From Sphaeroforma sirkka (Eukaryota; Opisthokonta; Ichthyosporea; Ichthyophonida), in NCBI GenBank assembly GCA_001586965.3, contig LUCW03000149.1, forward strand, positions 22,501 through 42,500: a DNA stretch of 20,000 nucleotides, read 5' to 3'. Under the pieces are notes generated by a model, which was not told the origin of the DNA, did not search any database, and saw only the letters and a list, made by a program, of their open reading frames with translations. Numbering within the stretch: the first letter of the stretch is position 1; each line of letters begins with the position of its first letter. A program made the translations under genes and the position numbers. Positions 1 to 11,210 of the stretch are shown piece after piece.

Positions 1-768
1 GATAGATGCAGATAGATGTACATGCATCTTATGTCTGTATATACTACAGATAGACGCAGATAAATGTACGTGCATCCTATGGCTGTATATACTACAGATA
101 GATGTACATGCATTCTATGACTGTATATACTACAGATAGATGTGCATGCATCCTATGACCGTATATACTACAGATAGATGTACATGCATTCTATGACTGT
201 ATATACTACAGATAGATGTGCATGCATCCTATGACTGTATATACTACAGATAGACGCAGATAGATGTTCATGTATCCTATGGCTGTATATACTACAGATA
301 AACGCAGATAGATTTACATGCATCCTATGACTGTATATATTATAGATAGATGCAGATAGATGTACGTGCATCCTATGGCTGTATAACAGATAGAAGCAGA
401 TAGATGTACATGCATTCTATGACTATATATACTCCAGATAGATGCAGATCGATATGCATGCATCCTATAACTGTATATACTACAGATAGATGCAGATATG
501 TGTACATGGGTCCTATTATTGTATGTACTACAAATAGATGTATATGACTGTATATACTACAGATAGATGTACATGCATCCTATGGCTGTTTATATTATAG
601 ATAGATGCAGATAGATGTACGTCCATCCTATGGCTGTATAACAGATAGAAGCAGATAGATGTACATGCATCCTACGACTGTATATACTATAGATCGATGC
701 AGATAGATGTACGTGCATCCTATGGCTGTATAACAGATAGTAGCAGATAGATGTACATGCATCCTATA

Positions 769-2283
769 ACTGTATATACCACAGATAGATGTACATGCAT
801 CCTATGACTGTATATACTGTAGATAGATGCAGATAGATGTGCATGTATCCTATAACTGTATTTACTATGAATAGATGTAGATATATTTACGTGCATCCTA
901 TGGCTGTATATACTACAGATAGACGCAGATATATGTGCATGCATCCTATGGCTGTATATACTACAGATAGATGCAGATAGATGTGCATGTATCCTATAAC
1001 TGTATTTACTATAAATAGATGTAGATATATGTACATGCATCCTACGACTGTATATACTACAGATATATGTACATGCATCCTATGACTGTATATACTATAG
1101 ATAGATGCAGATAGATGTACGTGCATCCTATGGCTGTATATACTACAGATAGACGCAGATATATGTGCATGCATCCTATGGCTGTATATACTACAGATAG
1201 ATGCAGATAGATGTGCATGTATCCTATAACTGTATTTACTATAAATAGATGTAGATATATGTACATGCATCCTACGACTGTATATACTACAGATATATGT
1301 ACATGCATCCTATGACTGTATATACTATAGATAGATGCAGATAGATGTACGTGCATCCTATGGCTGTATATTCTACAGATAGACGCAGATATATGTGCCT
1401 GCATCCTATGGCTATATATACTACAGATAGATGCAGATAGATGTGCATGTATCCTATAACTGTATTTACTATAAATAGATGTAGATATATGTACATGCAT
1501 CCCTACGACTGTATATACTACAGATAGATGCAGATAGATATACATGACTGTATATACTACAGATAGATAGATGTACATGCATCCTATGACTGTATATACT
1601 ATAGATAGATGTAGATAGATGTACGTGCATCCTATGGCTGTATATACTACAGATAGATGCAGATAGATGTGCATGCATCCTATGACTGTATATACTATAG
1701 ATAGATGCAGATAGATGTACGTGCATCCTATGGCTGTATATATACTACAGATAGATGCAGATAGATGTGCATGCATCCTATGACTGTATAAAAAAGATAG
1801 TAGCAGATAGATGTACATGCATCCTATGACTGTATATACTATAGATCGATGCAGATAGATGTACGTGCATCCTATGGCTGTATAACAGATAGTAGCAGAT
1901 AGATGTACATGCATCCTATGACTGTATATACTACAAATAGATGCAGATATGTGGACATGCATCCTATTATTCTATATACTACAGATAGATATATATGACT
2001 GTATATACTCAGATAGATGTACATGCATCCTATGACTGTATATACTACAGAGAGATGTACATGACTGTATATACTACAGATAGATGTACATGCATCCTAT
2101 GACTGTATAGACTACAGATAGATGCAGATAGATGTGCATGCATCCTATGACTGTATATACTACAGATAGACGCAGATATATGTGCATGCATCCTATTACT
2201 GTATATACTACAGATAGATGTACATGCATCCTATGATTGTATATACTATAGATAGATGCATATAGATGTGCATGCATCCTATG
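769..2283. repeat. Higher-order satellite block, copy A (about 1.51 kb)
   Basis: This block is repeated immediately downstream at an offset of 1515 bp, falling to 1508 bp by its end. The fall is explained by small length differences near 1500, 1565 and 1787. Landmarks that recur in order include CTGTATTTACTATGAATAG, ATATATTTACGTGCATCC, GTGCCTGCATCC, GTGGACATGCATCC and CTCAGATAGATG. Identity is about 99% by eye, much higher than between adjacent monomers, so the block was duplicated as a unit recently. Identity starts just after position 768, where upstream monomers differ. Confidence 0.9.
911..1500. repeat. 230-bp pentameric higher-order repeat, about 2.6 copies
   Basis: Positions 911-1140, 1141-1370 and 1371 to about 1500 repeat with a period of 230 bp. 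That equals four 48-bp monomers plus one 38-bp monomer. Each copy includes AGACGCAGATATATGTG, then TGTATTTACTATAAATAG, then GTAGATATATGTACATGC in order. The third copy has small changes (GTGCCTGC, GGCTATATATAC). The same set recurs in the downstream 1.51-kb block, starting near 2426. Confidence 0.88.
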
Positions 2284-3791
2284 ACTGTATATACCACAGA
2301 TAGATGTACATGCATCCTATGACTGTATATACTGTAGATAGATGCAGATAGATGTGCATGTATCCTATAACTGTATTTACTATGAATAGATGTAGATATA
2401 TTTACGTGCATCCTATGGCTGTATATACTACAGATAGACGCAGATATATGTGCATGCATCCTATGGCTGTATATACTACAGATAGATGCAGATAGATGTG
2501 CATGTATCCTATAACTGTATTTACTATAAATAGATGTAGATATATGTACATGCATCCTACGACTGTATATACTACAGATATATGTACATGCATCCTATGA
2601 CTGTATATACTATAGATAGATGCAGATAGATGTACGTGCATCCTATGGCTGTATATACTACAGATAGACGCAGATATATGTGCATGCATCCTATGGCTGT
2701 ATATACTACAGATAGATGCAGATAGATGTGCATGTATCCTATAACTGTATTTACTATAAATAGATGTAGATATATGTACATGCATCCTACGACTGTATAT
2801 ACTACAGATATATGTACATGCATCCTATGACTGTATATACTATAGATAGATGCAGATAGATGTACGTGCATCCTATGGCTGTATATTCTACAGATAGACG
2901 CAGATATATGTGCCTGCATCCTATGGCTATATATACTACAGATAGATGCAGATAGATGTGCATGTATCCTATAACTGTATTTACTATAAATAGATGTAGA
3001 TATATGTACATGCATCCTACGACTGTATATACTACAGATAGATGCAGATAGATATACATGACTGTATATACTACAGATAGATGTACATGCATCCTATGAC
3101 TGTATATACTATAGATAGATGTAGATAGATGTACGTGCATCCTATGGCTGCATATATACTACAGATAGATGCAGATAGATGTGCATGCATCCTATGACTG
3201 TATATACTATAGATAGATGCAGATAGATGTACGTGCATCCTATGGCTGTATATACTACAGATAGATGCAGATAGATGTGCATGCATCCTATGACTGTATA
3301 AAAGATAGTAGCAGATAGATGTACATGCATCCTATGACTGTATATACTATAGATCGATGCAGATAGATGTACGTGCATCCTATGGCTGTATAACAGATAG
3401 TAGCAGATAGATGTACATGCATCCTATGACTGTATATACTACAAATAGATGCAGATATGTGGACATGCATCCTATTATTCTATATACTACAGATAGATAT
3501 ATATGACTGTATATACTCAGATAGATGTACATGCATCCTATGACTGTATATACTACAGAGAGATGTACATGACTGTATATACTACAGATAGATGTACATG
3601 CATCCTATGACTGTATAGACTACAGATAGATGCAGATAGATGTGCATGCATCCTATGACTGTATATACTACAGATAGACGCAGATATATGTGCATGCATC
3701 CTATTACTGTATATACTACAGATAGATGTACATGCATCCTATGATTGTATATACTATAGATAGATGCATATAGATGTGCATGCATCCTATG
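2284..3791. repeat. Higher-order satellite block, copy B (about 1.51 kb)
   Basis: This is the tandem partner of 769-2283 and carries the same sequence of variant monomers in the same order. It ends at about 3799, where the shared GACTGTATA is followed by ACAGATAG instead of TACCACAG. The array beyond 3800 uses related but differently ordered monomers, so only two copies of this block exist here. Confidence 0.9.
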
Positions 3792-4550
3792 ACTGTATAA
3801 CAGATAGTAGCAGATAGATATATCCTACGACTGTATATACTACAGATAGATGCAGATAGATGTACATGCATCCTATCACTGTATATACTACAGATAGATG
3901 CAGATATGTGTACATGCATCCTATTACTGTATATACTACAGATAGATGTACATGCATCCTATGATTGTATATACTATAGATAGATGCATATAGATGTACG
4001 TGCATCATATGGCTGTATAACAGATAGTAGCAGATAGATGTGCATGCACCCTATGACTGTATATACTACAGATAGACGCAGATATATGTGCATGCATCCT
4101 ATGGCTGTATAACAGATACTAGCAGATAGATGTACATGCATCCTATGACTGTATATACTATAGATAGATGCAGATAGATGTGCATGCATCCTATTACTGT
4201 ATATACTACAGATAGATGCAGAGATGTGGACATGCATCCTATTATTGTATATACTACAGATTGATGTATATGACAGTATATGCTCAGATAGATGTACATG
4301 CATCCTATGACTGTATATACTACAGATAGATGTACATGCATTCTATGACAATATACTACAGATAGATGTGCATGTATCCTGTGGCTTTATATACTACAGA
4401 TAGACGCAGATAGATTTACATGCATCCTATGACCGTATATACTACAGATATATGCAGATATATGTGCATGCATCCTATGACTGTATATACTACAGATAGA
4501 TGTACATGCATCCTATGACTGTACATACTATAGATAGATGCAGATAGATG

Positions 4551-4868
4551 TACGTGCATCATATGGCTGTATAGCAGATAGTAGCAGATAGATGTACATG
4601 CATCCTATGACTGTATATACTACAGATAGATGCAGATAGATGTGCATGCACCCTATGACTGTATATACTACAGATAGACGCAGATAGATTTACATGCATC
4701 CTATGACTGTATATACTACAGATAGATGTACGTGCATCATATGGCTGTATAGCAGATAGTAGCAGATAGATGTACATGCATCCTATGACTGTATATACTA
4801 CAGATAGATGCAGATAGATGTGCATGCACCCTATGACTGTATATACTACAGATAGACGCAGATATATG
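4551..4868. repeat. Local 178-bp duplication within the satellite
   Basis: Positions 4551-4690 reappear at 4729-4868 with an offset of 178 bp. Both start TACGTGCATCATATGGC and run through TATAGCAGATAGTAGC and GTGCATGCACCCTATG before diverging at GATAGATTT versus GATATATGT. It is another sign that blocks of unequal size are copied within the array. Confidence 0.8.
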
Positions 4869-6480
4869 TGCATGCATCCTATGGCTGTATATTCTATAGA
4901 TAGATGTATATATATGTACATGCATCCTATGGCTGTATATACTACAGACAGACGCAGATAGATTTACATGCATCCTATGACCGTATATACTACAGATAGA
5001 TCCAGATAGATGTGCATGCATCCTATGATTGTACATACTATAGATAGATGCAGATAGATGTACGTGCATCCTATGACTGTATAACAGATAGTAGCAGATA
5101 GATGTACATACATCCTATCACTGTATATACTACAGATAGATGCAGATATGTGTACATGCATCCTATTACTGTATATACTACAGATAGATGCAGATAGATG
5201 TGCATGCATCCTATGACTGTATATACTACAGATAGACGCAGATAGATTTACATGCATCCTATGACTGTATATACTACAGATAGATGCAGATAGATGTGCA
5301 TGCATCCTATAACTGTATATACTACAGATAGATGCAGATATGTGGACATGTATCCTATTATTGTATATACTACAGATAGATGTATATGACTGTATATACT
5401 ACAGATAGATGTACATGCATCCTATAACTGTATATACTACAGATAGATGTACATGCATTCTATGACTATATACTACAGATAGATGTGCATGTATCCTATG
5501 GCTGTATATACTGCAGATAGACGCAGATAGATTTACATGGATCCTATGACCGTATATACTACAGATAGATGCAGATAGATGTATATGCATACTATGACTG
5601 TATATACTACAGATAGACGCAGATAGATTTACATGCATCCTGTGACTGTATATACTACAGATAGATGCAGATAGATGTGCATGCGTCCTATGACTGTATA
5701 TACTAAAGATAGATGCAGATAGATGTGCATGCATCCTGTTACTGTATATACTACAAATAGATGCAGATATGTGTACATGTATCCTATTACTGTATATACT
5801 ACAGATAGATGTACATGACTGTATATACTTCAGATAGATGTACATGCATCCTATGATTGTATATACTACAGGTAGAGTACATGTATTCTATGACTATATA
5901 TACTACAGCTAGATGTGCATGTATCCTATGGATGTATATACTACAGATAGACGCAGATAGATGTGCATGCATCCTATGACTTTATATACTACAGATAGAC
6001 GCAGATAGATGTGCATGCATCCTATGACTTTATATACTACAGATAGATGCAGATAGATGTGCATGTATCCTATAACTGTATATACTATAGATAGATGTAG
6101 ATATATGTACATGCATCCTACGACTGTATATACTACAGATAGATGCAGATAGATGTACATGCATCCTATCACTGTATATACTACAGATAGATGCAGATAT
6201 GTGTACATGCATCCTATTACTGTATATACTACAGATAGATGTACATGCATCCTATGACTGTATATACTACAAATTGGTGCAGATATGTGTACATGCATCC
6301 TATGACTTTATATACTACAGAGAGATGTACATGACTGTATATATTACAGATAGATGTACATGCATCCAATGACTGTATATACTACAGATAGATGTACATG
6401 CGTCCTATGGCTGTATATACTACATATAGATGTACATGCATCATATGACTGTATATACTATAGATAGATGTTCATGCACC

Positions 6481-7059
6481 GCATTCAATTCTACGCTCGT
6501 GATGACAGATACGACGCGTTGTAGTTGTACTGACATCTCGAAAGTACAAATCTGACGAGATCAGACTAGTCGATGCCGGTTTAGATTTGAGATATTGTCT
6601 AGCTAGCGATTTATGATGCTTCAGTTGGATTTTTTCAGTTATCAATTAATTAGTCGCAAGTTGATTGGTAGCGGGTTAAGGCTACACCAGTGCGGTCCAT
6701 AGCTCGTTCCAACTGTGTTCTGGAAACAGGCACAGGGGTTTCGAGGTTCATTCGAGTGTGGTCTTTTTTTGGGCCATTTTCTATTGAGTGTGAGGAGCTT
6801 AACTTAAGAATAACGCGTTCCAGAGAGAGAGCCATATGTACTGATTTATTACTATAACCAGCTACTTAGACTTTCCGTCTCAGTACGTGCATCCATTACG
6901 AATTGTTTACGGTTGGACGGCGTACCTACATCAGCAAACTGTATGCGATATCCCGTTGTCTCCGTCAGAGTCATACACAGTACATCAACAGTCTCCCGTG
7001 TGTCCATCATGTTCATCCATATTGATCGTTTCTTCTTCTATTTATTTTTACATGTACAG
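6481..7059. other. Spacer between satellite and CCDC97; possible 5' exon not resolved
   Basis: This is unique sequence with normal base composition. It should hold the promoter and first exon of the downstream gene, or only an intron if the 5' end lies beyond the satellite. One weak exon candidate lies on the plus strand and ends at 6882 before GTACGT. Its frame reads EPYVLIYYNQLLRLSVS and would join the 7060 exon in phase, giving an intron of 177 bp with a good pyrimidine tract before TACAG at 7059. The P-x-x-hydrophobic-x-x-Y pattern loosely recalls the N-terminal 'P.vFLeRf' segment of CCDC97, but its own acceptor is poor. A minus-strand open frame at 6835-6650 resembles nothing I know and may be chance. 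Confidence 0.35.
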
Positions 7060-9956
7060 GTAACAGGCCTCATTCAGCAGTTTCGATCAAGAGCATCATC
7101 GCGGGATAACGTAGTACGGAATCGCCGATATCAAGCGGTGCAAAAAATGCTGATTGAAGGTATAGCTCACACATACCCAATCTTCGCCATCAACGCACTA
7201 GAACCGTTTGGCATGTGTCTTGCCCGGTCAAGTGCTGTAGATTGAGCTCGTTTCAAGATTACATATAACCCGCCCTACGTTGTGGATTTAAGCTGATATT
7301 TTATATATTTGTGGTGCTTATTGTAGCGTGAAGCAATATGTTTCAACATGTGTGTATGTGATACTGTTTTACTTGATTCCGTGGTATGTACTTCGATTGG
7401 GGTAGTCGAGCGCATATATGAATTCATGACTAAAATACGAAAACTATAAACAAAACCGTAGGTACCTACTTCGAAGATGTGGCCATGAAAGCTCGAGAGC
7501 CCGTTCTGTTCGACCAATATGTGGGGCGGTATATGAACGAGGATGACAGGCATCGCCATGTTAAGCAGAAGGAAAAAGAATACCCTCGAGGTGGTGGTTT
7601 CGCTTCGTTTCTAATGCAAGAGATGGGTACGTCAGTGTATACCGTGGTACTACCTCTAGACTGTACAACCGCTTCACGCTTAAAAATGCATGTAGGAGAG
7701 TCTGTTTAAGCTGCCAGATCTCTTGGCGTTTGTAGTATGTACTACAAGTATACAAAACCAAATACGTTTGGCTCTTCTCTTGTGTCTATCACCCTATTAG
7801 GATGAATACAGCTGGTACGGTGCATATGCACATATGCGTATCTAGTAGGTATTCGACGGGTACGGCAACTAGCGTGTAGTACATCACGTAGTCATATAAA
7901 TACAGTTCCACTCAATTCCTCTTCCTTTGTCCTTTTGCAGGACGCACCGAATCCGACAGAGAGCAACGCAGACCAACCAACACGTCAGAGCAAATGCAGT
8001 CAGGTATAAATCTGGATACTATTGTGCTAGTTTCTATGCAACACAGCTGTGTGTTTGTCGCAAATTCGTCGCAAATCTGTTCGTGGTTTTTGTTTGTGGT
8101 TCAATTTCCTGATGTCGCTTGAGGCAGGTTGATTGTAAGAGGAGTAAGGTACTCATAGTTCTCCCCACCTTCCCTAGATTTTAATTGCCACCTGAGTGTA
8201 TATGGCAATCATGGGGTTCTTTTGGAGAGTTGCTTATCTAGTTTTAAATGTTCGTTGTGAGTCAACAACTGGTTTACAAGTTTTTGAACTGCATATTGGC
8301 ACAGAACTGTCCATTATACCAATGGAGAATTGGAACATCCCATAAGCGCAGAGGTTTGAGACTTTATGTGGTTGTGTGGTTTGATATATGACAGATAGTG
8401 CTTTTATATTTATGTGTTGTGAGTCTTTCTTCTGTTATTATTGTAAGAGTTGCCAATGCTCGCATTCACTATTTTGCAGATGAGCAGCAAATCGAGGAGT
8501 TCGACTCCGAGTCTGATTCTGAGGCAGACGAATCGCGTAACACCTCGCAACGGACAGCGCACAACATCGCCGCACAGGATGCCTTAAGAAGTCAGAACAC
8601 TACTTCTAGTGCACTGAGAGAAACACAGCTGTCCGACGATGAAGATGATGTAGTGGATCCGAATGTGGGGCGCATAGGTGTGTACCGCATCTCTTCGGGA
8701 CGTGTTAAAGTGCTCATAAGTGTGCATGAGTTCTTGTCGCCGCAATAGTTTACAGTATGTGCCCGTGGTCATGTCATGTCGCCGCTCATCTAATCGTCGC
8801 ACGTCATGGCTATCACGGCTTCCAGATGGTTTAGCTGCGGTATTTTTTTTCGTTTTGTTCTTTTTTGAAATATTGCTTCCTATTTGGCCTTCAACGGTAC
8901 ACGCTGATTGTCATAGGATCACTTTCGGTTGTAAACATTGGTTATCATGCAACACTTTTAAATATACCGAACTTGTATTGGGTACCCGAAGTGGCACTTC
9001 GTTTATCTCAATGTCGCAAGTCTAGAACTCGTATACTATGTGTCTATGTATGAGTACGAAGTACGTATGTATATTTATCCATGAGCGTTGTCAGTGCCGC
9101 TACTATATAGACCTTATATGTGTGTATATGTATGTATGTCTATTCGATTTTGCTACATTTTGGGACTTTCTCTGTTGCTGTGATATTTTTGGAATGTTTG
9201 AGCACAATATACTGGCAGCATATTGATCAAATATATACTCAACTTTCATATCATTGATATATTATACATCGTGATCCGTAAGCTAACTTGAATACGCGAG
9301 TGCGACTTCAAGATCCTCACATCCATACGTTATTAACAATAACTTTTGCCTGTTGTGAATTCATATTTCCTAGTGGATACGTCTCTACTGCGAGATGCAC
9401 GTACTATGGATTTAGAGGGGCGGGCGGCGAGTGGACTCACCCGCGAGGAGAAAGACGAATTACGATCCGAATTCTTACGCACAATGCAGGAGCGTTTCAT
9501 AGCTGGCTTGGATCCTGTATGTGAAGCAGAATTTTAGTTATCATTTTAAATTTTGTATATATTTTTACTGTGTCTGTATCTGCTTATATATCATTTGATT
9601 TGGCAGAGGCCTCGCTTTACTTGAACGATGTTTCACTGCATTACCTCGTGCCTTGCATATATTTGTATTTTAGGTCAATATAAGTGTCTAGTTATGTTTT
9701 TTAAAGAGTTCGACAGGATTGCCTATATGCATGTGGTGAACACGTACACCACCTGAGGTGCAAGACTGTAGCTTGCTAGGCATGCGCACATATGGGTTGT
9801 GTCTCGACAGTGTTTGCCTAGCTAATAGACGCACCCAATACTTACCCACTCCAAACACAGGATTTTGATTACCGGTCCGTCGATAGTGACGATGCATTGG
9901 ACCTCGAGAGTAAAGAATATGAACAGGATATGGCAGACGCCTACTTCGACGAATGA
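7060..9956 (+). CDS. CCDC97: CCDC97 homologue (DUF2052), six visible exons, 5' end missing
   Basis: Exons 7060-7159, 7462-7626, 7941-8003, 8480-8677, 9374-9516 and 9861-9956 join without a break into 254 residues ending at TGA. Every intron has GT...AG ends: GTATAG, GTACGT, GTATAA, GTGTGT and GTATGT donors, with TAG or CAG acceptors. The product follows the family from the middle to the C-terminus. RNRRYQAVQKMLIEG and TYFED match human RNRRYAALRELI and EYF. AREPVLFDQYVGRYM matches APLLYEQYIGQYL. An acidic stretch (DSESDSEADE, then DDEDD) follows. EFLRTMQERFIAGLD matches EFTSRMHQRFLDGKD, and DFDYRSVD to AYFDE matches DFDYSTVD to ERYFDEE at the end. Human CCDC97 is about 343 residues, so roughly 100 N-terminal residues are unseen. 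The human protein has been linked to the SF3B/U2 snRNP part of the spliceosome. A similar role here is inference. The homology was judged from memory of the human protein. Confidence 0.9.
7160..7461 (+). other. CCDC97 intron between the first and second visible exons
   Basis: The donor GTATAG follows GATTGAAG and the acceptor is AACCGTAG before GTACCTACTTCG. Splicing joins G with GT to make the glycine codon of IEG-TYFED, which fits the family alignment. It contains no other recognisable feature. Confidence 0.8.
8678..9373 (+). other. Longest CCDC97 intron (696 bp), no inner gene seen
   Basis: The donor GTGTGT follows CGCATAG and the acceptor is TTTCCTAG. The interior is T-rich, with a run near 8840-8870 and a stretch of TATGTGTATATG-like simple repeats near 9040-9140. 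Reading straight through from the fourth exon would add a short tail and stop at about 8748, so unspliced RNA would give a truncated product. Confidence 0.75.
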
Positions 9957-10254
9957 AGTCCGAAAGTTCCCTAATACGACAGGCACACCAATCGATGCAG
10001 TACCCTGGCTCTCATGCTGTGTCACGTGTATTTGTATAATAGCCGATTACGTATTTGACACTGGCATCGCTGATCGAACGCTGGGAACCGTGCATAGGAC
10101 GCGAAATTTCGCGCAGAGGATTCATAACATACTGTCAATCGTCGCTCATAGCACAATGGTGAGTTAACATGGGTACCATACCTGTTCATCGACCTACTAT
10201 TCGAGCGTAACGGAAACGAGCCGCATCGCATTTGCTGGGTTATTCATCATTTTT

Positions 10255-10271
10255 TCACCCCAATGGGGTGA
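10255..10271. other. Perfect 8-bp inverted repeat with a 1-nt centre
   Basis: TCACCCCAATGGGGTGA has arms of eight bases around a single central A, about 300 bp past the CCDC97 stop. A protein-binding site is possible. A hairpin with a one-base loop is unlikely as RNA. The role is unknown. Confidence 0.4.
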
Positions 10272-10548
10272 CTTCCAATTACTTCGGCTGTTACATCTTC
10301 TGGTGCACAATTATGTATGCCAAATGTCTTGTTGAACTTTAGTTCCTCTGCGCTGAAAACAGATTTCACTGGCCGTTTTTCTTTAGTCACACCTATTTTT
10401 ACCACAACTAAACATTTTCAGAGCTACAGCAACCGCAAACTTCCCATAATCTATTTCATTTACTGAAATTACTAGGATAGGAACTTTTTTACGTTGGCCT
10501 TATATTTTTATACCAAGTCACATGCGGATAGAATGCTTGTGAAAGTAT

Positions 10549-10803
10549 TTGCTTTCACAAGGCGAGTTCGGTATAAAGGGATATTTCGAGAAGTATTTTC
10601 CTATCCCAATCGATGTAGCATATGGGTACTACAAAATGCTCAGTCAACCCGCAATCCTCCTATTGCCGAAATCTAAAATTTTTGACATTCGCCGATATCA
10701 GTCAACAGAACATAGCCAGACTGGAATACACTGTTTCGGGCGCTTCGTGAGAGTAACACTCGAAAACATTGAGAATAGCGAAGCGAAATATTGCGCAACA
10801 TAA
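10549..10803 (+). CDS. Unrecognised 84-codon open frame
   Basis: The frame starts at ATG 10549 and ends at TAA after ...EAKYCAT. It includes GYFEKYFPIPIDVAYGYYKML, which is rich in aromatic residues, and a mixed-charge C-terminal half. There is a possible acceptor (TTTCACAAG) just inside the frame, so it could be an exon rather than a whole gene. I recognise no domain. A second open frame (10769-11041, +) overlaps its end in another phase. Both may be chance in A+T-rich DNA. Confidence 0.15.
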   Translation: MLSQGEFGIKGYFEKYFPIPIDVAYGYYKMLSQPAILLLPKSKIFDIRRYQSTEHSQTGIHCFGRFVRVTLENIENSEAKYCAT

Positions 10804-11069
10804 ATACATAAAGACTCAAGTAAACTTCACTCACAGCAAGACTTTTCTATTTGAGAGAACCTCAGTCGAGGACGAGTCTACTATTTCCTATGGTACATTT
10901 TTCCTAGTCAATCTCGTGCTCTACGCAAACATCTCAGTGACAAATTATACGAGAAATAAAAGTAAATCTCTTATATCTATATATCGTGAGATGGAGCAAC
11001 GCGGCGTGTCTATGATATGCACCATATACTTCCCACACTAGCATAATTTCGTATTGCACTTATAATAAA

Positions 11070-11210
11070 TTTCCGCGCTCATTACCTCTATACGTACTAT
11101 TCCCGCTCTCATTTTGTTTTATATAATGGAATTTGTACTCCACACGATCACGTTAGTGTGAACGTCGCACCACTCCTATCAATTGTTTATAACGTTGACA
11201 AATTCCCGCT
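11070..11210. promoter_or_regulatory. Three E2F-like TTCCCGC/TTTCCGCGC motifs
   Basis: TTTCCGCGC (11070-11078), TTCCCGCT (11100-11107) and TTCCCGCT (11203-11210) all lie on the plus strand. Each is followed by a CTCATT or TTCATT block, and two of the three by CTCTA. The wider match, about 20 bp, suggests a short interspersed repeat as much as a set of binding sites. E2F binding (TTTSSCGC) is inference from the core alone. Confidence 0.2.

Larger units (their letters stand above)
1..6480. repeat. Satellite array of 48-bp and 38-bp monomers, open at the left edge
   Basis: The whole interval consists of one motif family. A typical monomer has one or two GATAGATG-type 10-bp modules, then TGTACATGCATCCTATG, then ACTGTATATACTACA. 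Two modules give 48 bp and one gives 38 bp. Common variants are GATAGACGCA, GATATATG, GTACGTGCATCC, CTATGGCTG, and a short form that drops CATGCATCC. A variant with TATAACAGATAGTAGC replaces TATATACTACAGATAGATGC. Divergence between neighbouring monomers is modest, and blocks of monomers are repeated almost exactly. The last clear monomer ends near 6475, where unrelated sequence begins. The array continues past base 1. I see no gene inside it that I would trust, although the minus strand has long open frames as a by-product of the 48-bp period. The family is unknown to me. Confidence 0.97.

Noticed and set aside
720-6298. Many minus-strand open frames of 60 to 150 codons across the satellite
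   Set aside because: All are readings of the same 48-bp monomer and end whenever a 38-bp monomer or variant shifts the frame. No start context or unique sequence supports separate genes.
1-6480. CRISPR-like array
   Set aside because: The whole unit is repeated, with no unique spacers between fixed repeats, and the window is eukaryotic.
7927-8112. Plus-strand 61-codon open frame
   Set aside because: It covers the small third exon in another phase and extends into intron sequence.
8398-8748. The fourth CCDC97 exon read as a stand-alone 116-codon gene
   Set aside because: Its first 27 codons lie before a clear acceptor and its last codons after a clear donor. Only 8480-8677 fits the spliced frame.
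9865-10167. Plus-strand open frame of 100 codons over the last CCDC97 exon
   Set aside because: It reads the final exon in a different phase and runs into the 3' flank. The family match DFDY...YFDE is in the other frame.
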